Assembly: GCA_012839665.1 (NCBI GenBank)
Contig: DUMX01000151.1
Coordinates: 1 to 9,433, forward strand
DNA from: Gelria sp.
GTDB lineage: Bacteria > Bacillota > Syntrophomonadia > Syntrophomonadales > Syntrophomonadaceae
Direction: 5' to 3'
DNA: 9,433 nucleotides
A program made the position numbers and the translations under genes. Below the pieces are notes generated by a model, which did not search any database, was not told where the DNA came from, and was given only the letters and a program-made list of their open reading frames with translations. Shown piece by piece: positions 6,303 through 9,433 of the stretch (its first letter is position 1; every line of letters begins with the position of its first letter).

Positions 6303-7757
6303 TTACTGTTTCCAATAAGCAGGCAGTAATAGAATCAGCATGGGGAAAATCTCCAAACGTCCTATTAACATAAGCGCACTTAACAGATACTTGCCCGCAT
6401 CCGGAATAAAAGAATAGTTTTGAGTAGGGCCTACCGCTGCAAAACCTGGTCCGATATTCCCTAAACAGGCGGCACTGGCGGTCAGACTACTGGTTACATC
6501 TAAACCTAGCATGGTTAAGCCCAGTACTCCCAGAGCTAAAAACATAAAATATAAAAAGAAAAACTGGGCTACGTTACTCACCAAATCTTCATTTATAACC
6601 CTTTGCCCAGAACGCATTGTTAAGACTGCTTTCGGATGTATCATTTTTTTTAATTCCATAAGCACCCGGTGTATTAAAATTAGGTAACGGCCCACTTTTA
6701 TATTCCCGGTGGTAGAACCTATACACCCGCCTACAAACATCATCAGGAAAAGTACTCCGGTTGCCAGAGCCGGCCACAGGTCATAGTCAGCCGTAGCAAA
6801 ACCGGTGCCCGTCATGATAGAAACTACCTGAAAACTGGCCCGCCTTATTTTTTCTTCCCATCCCCCTACACCACCAGCCCCATGCAGTGCTAGAGCTACC
6901 AGGATACCCGCAGTCAGTGCTATTCCGGCATATAATCGGAATTCCGGACTTTTAATATATACTGCCGGGTTACGGTCTTTGTAGGCCAGATAGTGCAGAG
7001 CAAAATTAGTTCCCGCTATAAACATAAATATAGTTATAGTCCATTGAATATAGGGACTGCTATAAAATCCAATACTAGCATTTTTAGTAGAAAACCCCCC
7101 GGTAGCCATGGTAGTAAAAGTATGGCAAAGGGCATCAAAAAGATTCATGCCAAAAATCAAGAGCAATAGCAGGCAGGCCACACTAATTATAATATAGGTC
7201 AACCATAGTTTCCGGGCAGTCTCCCGGATACGGGGACTGATTTTGTCAGTTATCGGGCCTCCTGGTATTTCAGCCTTAAAAAGCTGGTTACCCCTGGCCC
7301 CCATACCAGCTATGATAGCCAGAAACAATACTATTATCCCCATACCTCCCAGCCACTGAGTAAGACAGCGCCAGAACATTAGTCCCCGTGGCCAGGCTTC
7401 CACATCCTTAACTATAGTAGCCCCGGTAGTACTGAAACCAGAAACTGTTTCAAAAAAAGCGTCCGCAAAGTTGGGCAGGTAACCAGAAAACAAAAAAGGC
7501 AGGCTGCCAAAAACAGATGCTATTATCCATCCCAGACCTACCAGAGCAAAACCCTCTTTTACGTTAATGCTTTCACCAGTAGAAAAAAAGTATTTAAGAA
7601 ACAGGCCGCTGATAATGGTCACCATAGCAGCCACGCCTATACTAATAGTCACGCCTTCTTTATAGATAATAGACCAGGGTAAGCAGCTTAGCATAGCTAT
7701 GCCGATTATCAGAATTAATAATCCCAGGTGGCTTATAATTACTGCCGGTCGAATCAA
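6303..7757 (-). CDS. trkH: Trk/Ktr system potassium uptake protein, TrkH family channel subunit
   Basis: The 484-residue membrane protein is the K+-conducting subunit, assembled from four M1-P-M2 repeats. All four pore loops are readable: VSGFSTTGAT (105-114), FTTMATGGFST (214-224), VVSIMTGTGFAT (311-322) and CLGNIGPGFAAVGP (431-444). Each has the conserved filter glycine. The glycine-rich intramembrane gate loop of the third repeat, FVGGCIGSTTGNIKVGR (341-357), and the basic segment after it are intact, so the channel should be functional. Length matches TrkH (about 480). The start is TTG at 7757, six bases after the trkA stop, with GGGGG (7767-7771) nine bases upstream inside the end of trkA. 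This implies translational coupling. It works with the TrkA subunit encoded just before it. The gene is convergent with the HD/ART-like gene across 42 bases that hold no clear terminator. Confidence 0.94.
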   Translation of the reverse strand: MIRPAVIISHLGLLILIIGIAMLSCLPWSIIYKEGVTISIGVAAMVTIISGLFLKYFFSTGESINVKEGFALVGLGWIIASVFGSLPFLFSGYLPNFADAFFETVSGFSTTGATIVKDVEAWPRGLMFWRCLTQWLGGMGIIVLFLAIIAGMGARGNQLFKAEIPGGPITDKISPRIRETARKLWLTYIIISVACLLLLLIFGMNLFDALCHTFTTMATGGFSTKNASIGFYSSPYIQWTITIFMFIAGTNFALHYLAYKDRNPAVYIKSPEFRLYAGIALTAGILVALALHGAGGVGGWEEKIRRASFQVVSIMTGTGFATADYDLWPALATGVLFLMMFVGGCIGSTTGNIKVGRYLILIHRVLMELKKMIHPKAVLTMRSGQRVINEDLVSNVAQFFFLYFMFLALGVLGLTMLGLDVTSSLTASAACLGNIGPGFAAVGPTQNYSFIPDAGKYLLSALMLIGRLEIFPMLILLLPAYWKQ

Positions 7758-7763
7758 TATACT

Positions 7764-9110
7764 TTACCCCCGTGCAAAAAGACGTTCAATTTTATGAATA
7801 CTCTTAAGTATAGAAAATACCATTAACCGGTCATAAGGCTTAATCTCAAATCTACCATCCGGTATAATCACCCGTTCATCACGCATTACCGCACCAATTA
7901 CAGAACCCCTGGGGAACTTAATGTGGCGCAGTTCTTTATTTACGGCCGAGGAACCTGGCTGAGCCAGTAGTTCCAGCATTTCCGCCCGGTCATCACTAAA
8001 AACTGTAACCGAAATAATGTCTCCCCGACGTAAGTATTTTAATATGGCTCCTGCCGTAAGCAGACGAGGACTTAAAATAGTATCTATACCAATCTGTTCC
8101 ACCAGAGGCGCAATATCCGTACGTTTAACCTGGCAGATGGCTTTTTTAACTCCCAGGTTGCTGGCTATCAGAGAACAAAGCACATTAATTTTATCATCAT
8201 CAGTTACAGCTATAAACAAATCCGAATTGCCGATATTTTCTTCCTGAAGTAGCTGGTAATCACTTCCGTCTCCATGAATTACCAGAGTCTGACTAAGGTT
8301 GGCTGATATCTGCCGAGCTCGCAGCAGGTCTTTTTCAATAATCTTTATTTCCAGTTCAGGGCGCTGCTGCTCCAGAATCTCGGCCAGGTAATATCCGGTA
8401 CGGCCGCCCCCCAGTATAGAAATATGCTCAACTCGCGGAGTTTGAAAACCCAGCATTTTTTCAACATCCCTCATTTGTGTAGTTTGAGCCATCAGGTGTA
8501 TACGGTCACCTTCGTATAACGTATCATCGCCCCGTGGAACCACAATTTTCTGCTGGTGCTCAATGCATATTATATTATAGGGATGGGCAGTATCTAGTTC
8601 TTTGATTTTCTTCCCCACCAAAGGTGATTGTTTCTTGATTTCCAACTCCACCATTTGCACCTTACCCATAGCATAATAATCTACGTTCGTGGCTTCAGGG
8701 TGGCGAATAATCTTGGCTATTTCCAGCGCTGTAACCCTTTCTGGATTTATGATCAAGTCTATCCCCATGGATTCTTTAAAATTGAAGTCTTTGACTTCGA
8801 GATATTCAGGGTTGCGAACCCGGGCTACGGTGGTTTTGACCCCATATTTTTTACCCAGCAAACAGGCTACCATGTTAAGTTCATCTGTTTCAGTCACCGC
8901 CAACAGCATATCAGCACTGCGGACACCCGCAGCCTCCAAAACGGATGTGGAGGAACCACTACCACCAATCACCTTTACATCCAGGGTCTCCTCCAGTATC
9001 TCCTGCCGTTCCGATGATTGTTCAATTATAACCACATCATGGTCCTCATTGGAAAGCAACTGTGCTATGCTGAATCCTACCTTACCGGCACCGATTATTA
9101 TAGCCTTCAC
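7764..9110 (-). CDS. trkA: Trk system potassium uptake regulatory protein TrkA (duplicated RCK)
   Basis: This 448-residue cytoplasmic gating subunit has the tandem layout of TrkA: RCK_N (about 1-125), RCK_C (140-222), RCK_N (228-345), RCK_C (362-445). The first Rossmann fold shows GAGKVG at 7-12, ending its second strand with Glu30. The second shows GGGRTG at 234-239 with Glu259. Both halves therefore keep a dinucleotide-binding loop and an acidic residue, consistent with NAD(H)/ATP-type ligands. TrkA rings sit under TrkH and gate K+ entry. RCK_C domains of related Firmicute proteins (KtrA, CpaA) bind c-di-AMP; whether this one does cannot be told from sequence. The start is GTG at 9110 with AGGTGA (9122-9117) six bases upstream. 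The gene begins 45 bases from the large palindrome, so its promoter must lie in or beside that repeat. Confidence 0.95.
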   Translation of the reverse strand: MKAIIIGAGKVGFSIAQLLSNEDHDVVIIEQSSERQEILEETLDVKVIGGSGSSTSVLEAAGVRSADMLLAVTETDELNMVACLLGKKYGVKTTVARVRNPEYLEVKDFNFKESMGIDLIINPERVTALEIAKIIRHPEATNVDYYAMGKVQMVELEIKKQSPLVGKKIKELDTAHPYNIICIEHQQKIVVPRGDDTLYEGDRIHLMAQTTQMRDVEKMLGFQTPRVEHISILGGGRTGYYLAEILEQQRPELEIKIIEKDLLRARQISANLSQTLVIHGDGSDYQLLQEENIGNSDLFIAVTDDDKINVLCSLIASNLGVKKAICQVKRTDIAPLVEQIGIDTILSPRLLTAGAILKYLRRGDIISVTVFSDDRAEMLELLAQPGSSAVNKELRHIKFPRGSVIGAVMRDERVIIPDGRFEIKPYDRLMVFSILKSIHKIERLFARG

Positions 9111-9154
9111 CTTTTATCACCTGCATATAATAAAATTAATCCCCATATCCTGGT

Positions 9155-9235
9155 TATATTTTTAAAAAGTTCAGTGTTAATCAAAAGAAATCAGTGTCCT
9201 TCAGTGTCAAATCCCGTCTATTTTCTTATTAACCC
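9155..9235 (+). repeat. Left outer arm of the palindrome
   Basis: This 81-bp arm is identical in reverse complement to 9353-9433. It contains a TTTTTAAAAA block at 9159-9168 and CAGTGT at 9172, 9192 and 9202. Its 9180-9230 part is shared with the solo copy at 1-52. Read on the minus strand it carries TTGACA and TTGATT pointing toward trkA, without a well-spaced -10. Confidence 0.9.
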
Positions 9236-9352
9236 CCCATGTACGCTAGGTGCACACAACCACCTATGAAAATAGTAGCTGGGGTTTAGTTTATTTTAAA
9301 AAATTTCAGCTACTATTTTCATAGGTGGTTGTGTGTGCCTGGCATCCATGAC

Positions 9353-9433
9353 GGGTTAATAAGAAAATAGACGGGATTTGACACTGAAGGACACTGATTT
9401 CTTTTGATTAACACTGAACTTTTTAAAAATATA
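9353..9433 (-). repeat. Right outer arm of the palindrome
   Basis: This is the exact mirror of 9155-9235 and runs to the last base of the window, so the true boundary, any terminal duplication and the flanking gene are not visible. Confidence 0.9.

Larger units (their letters stand above)
9155..9433. repeat. 279-bp near-perfect palindrome (nested inverted repeat, MITE- or BIME-like)
   Basis: The segment is symmetric about position 9294 with no indel. Positions 9155-9235 are an exact reverse complement of 9353-9433 (81 bp). Positions 9253-9280 exactly mirror 9308-9335 (28 bp). The 17-base bridge between them (9236-9252 with 9336-9352) has ten Watson-Crick pairs, three G-T pairs and four mismatches. 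Pairing continues to 9287/9301, leaving a small AT-rich loop. The outer arm matches the solo copy at 1-52. No ORF of note lies inside. A non-autonomous mobile element, a paired REP-like unit or a large structured RNA are all possible. The window ends exactly where the mirrored arm ends, so the right limit is not known. Confidence 0.9.

Noticed and set aside
8628..9165. Plus-strand open frames of 129 and 158 codons opposite trkA
   Set aside because: They are antisense shadows of an unambiguous TrkA protein and show no family features or ribosome sites.
1..9433. Matching repeats at both window ends suggested a circular molecule with overlapping ends
   Set aside because: The two copies differ by two substitutions and one indel, and one is solo while the other belongs to a palindrome. 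Dispersed repeats at contig breaks explain this better.

Overview
The window looks like chromosomal DNA from a low-to-mid-GC Gram-positive anaerobe of the Clostridia type; a Syntrophomonas/Peptococcaceae-like lineage is plausible but not proven. The reasons are strong GGAGG-type ribosome binding sites, frequent TTG/GTG starts, a lipoprotein-type binding protein, compact operons, and a cyclic-di-AMP (ydaO/yuaA) riboswitch, a class concentrated in Firmicutes and related groups.

Layout. (1) 1-52 is a solo copy of a dispersed repeat that also supplies the last codons and stop of a minus-strand cvpA-like membrane gene (40-660). (2) Divergent from it is a TVP38/DedA-family membrane protein (833-1459). 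Both have readable promoters in the shared intergenic region. (3) 1460-1937 is a long regulatory leader: a sigma-A-type promoter, a c-di-AMP aptamer, an intrinsic terminator, and a hairpin over the Shine-Dalgarno sequence. (4) It leads into a tight three-gene glycine betaine/proline ABC operon: binding lipoprotein 1938-2993, ATPase 2996-3907, permease 3909-4760. A rho-independent terminator closes it at 4791-4824. (5) 4917-6260 encodes a protein with a C-terminal HD phosphohydrolase domain. Before it lies a segment that reads like an ADP-ribosyltransferase (ART) fold. This is the most novel gene here. (6) Convergent to it is a trkA-trkH potassium-uptake operon (minus strand, 9110 to 6303). (7) 9155-9433 is a near-perfect palindrome of 279 bp whose outer arms match the solo repeat at the window start.

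Biological reading. Betaine import and Trk potassium import are the two standard responses to hyperosmotic stress, and c-di-AMP generally shuts both down in Firmicutes. The riboswitch gives direct sequence evidence of c-di-AMP control over the betaine operon. The ATPase lacks the CBS domains that sense ionic strength or c-di-AMP in its OpuA relatives, so control may have moved to the RNA. The HD/ART-like protein sits between the two transport loci. A role in nucleotide signalling is possible but only inferred.

Both window ends fall in copies of the same repeat, which is typical of a contig broken at repeats. No tRNA, rRNA, CRISPR array or intact transposase gene was seen.
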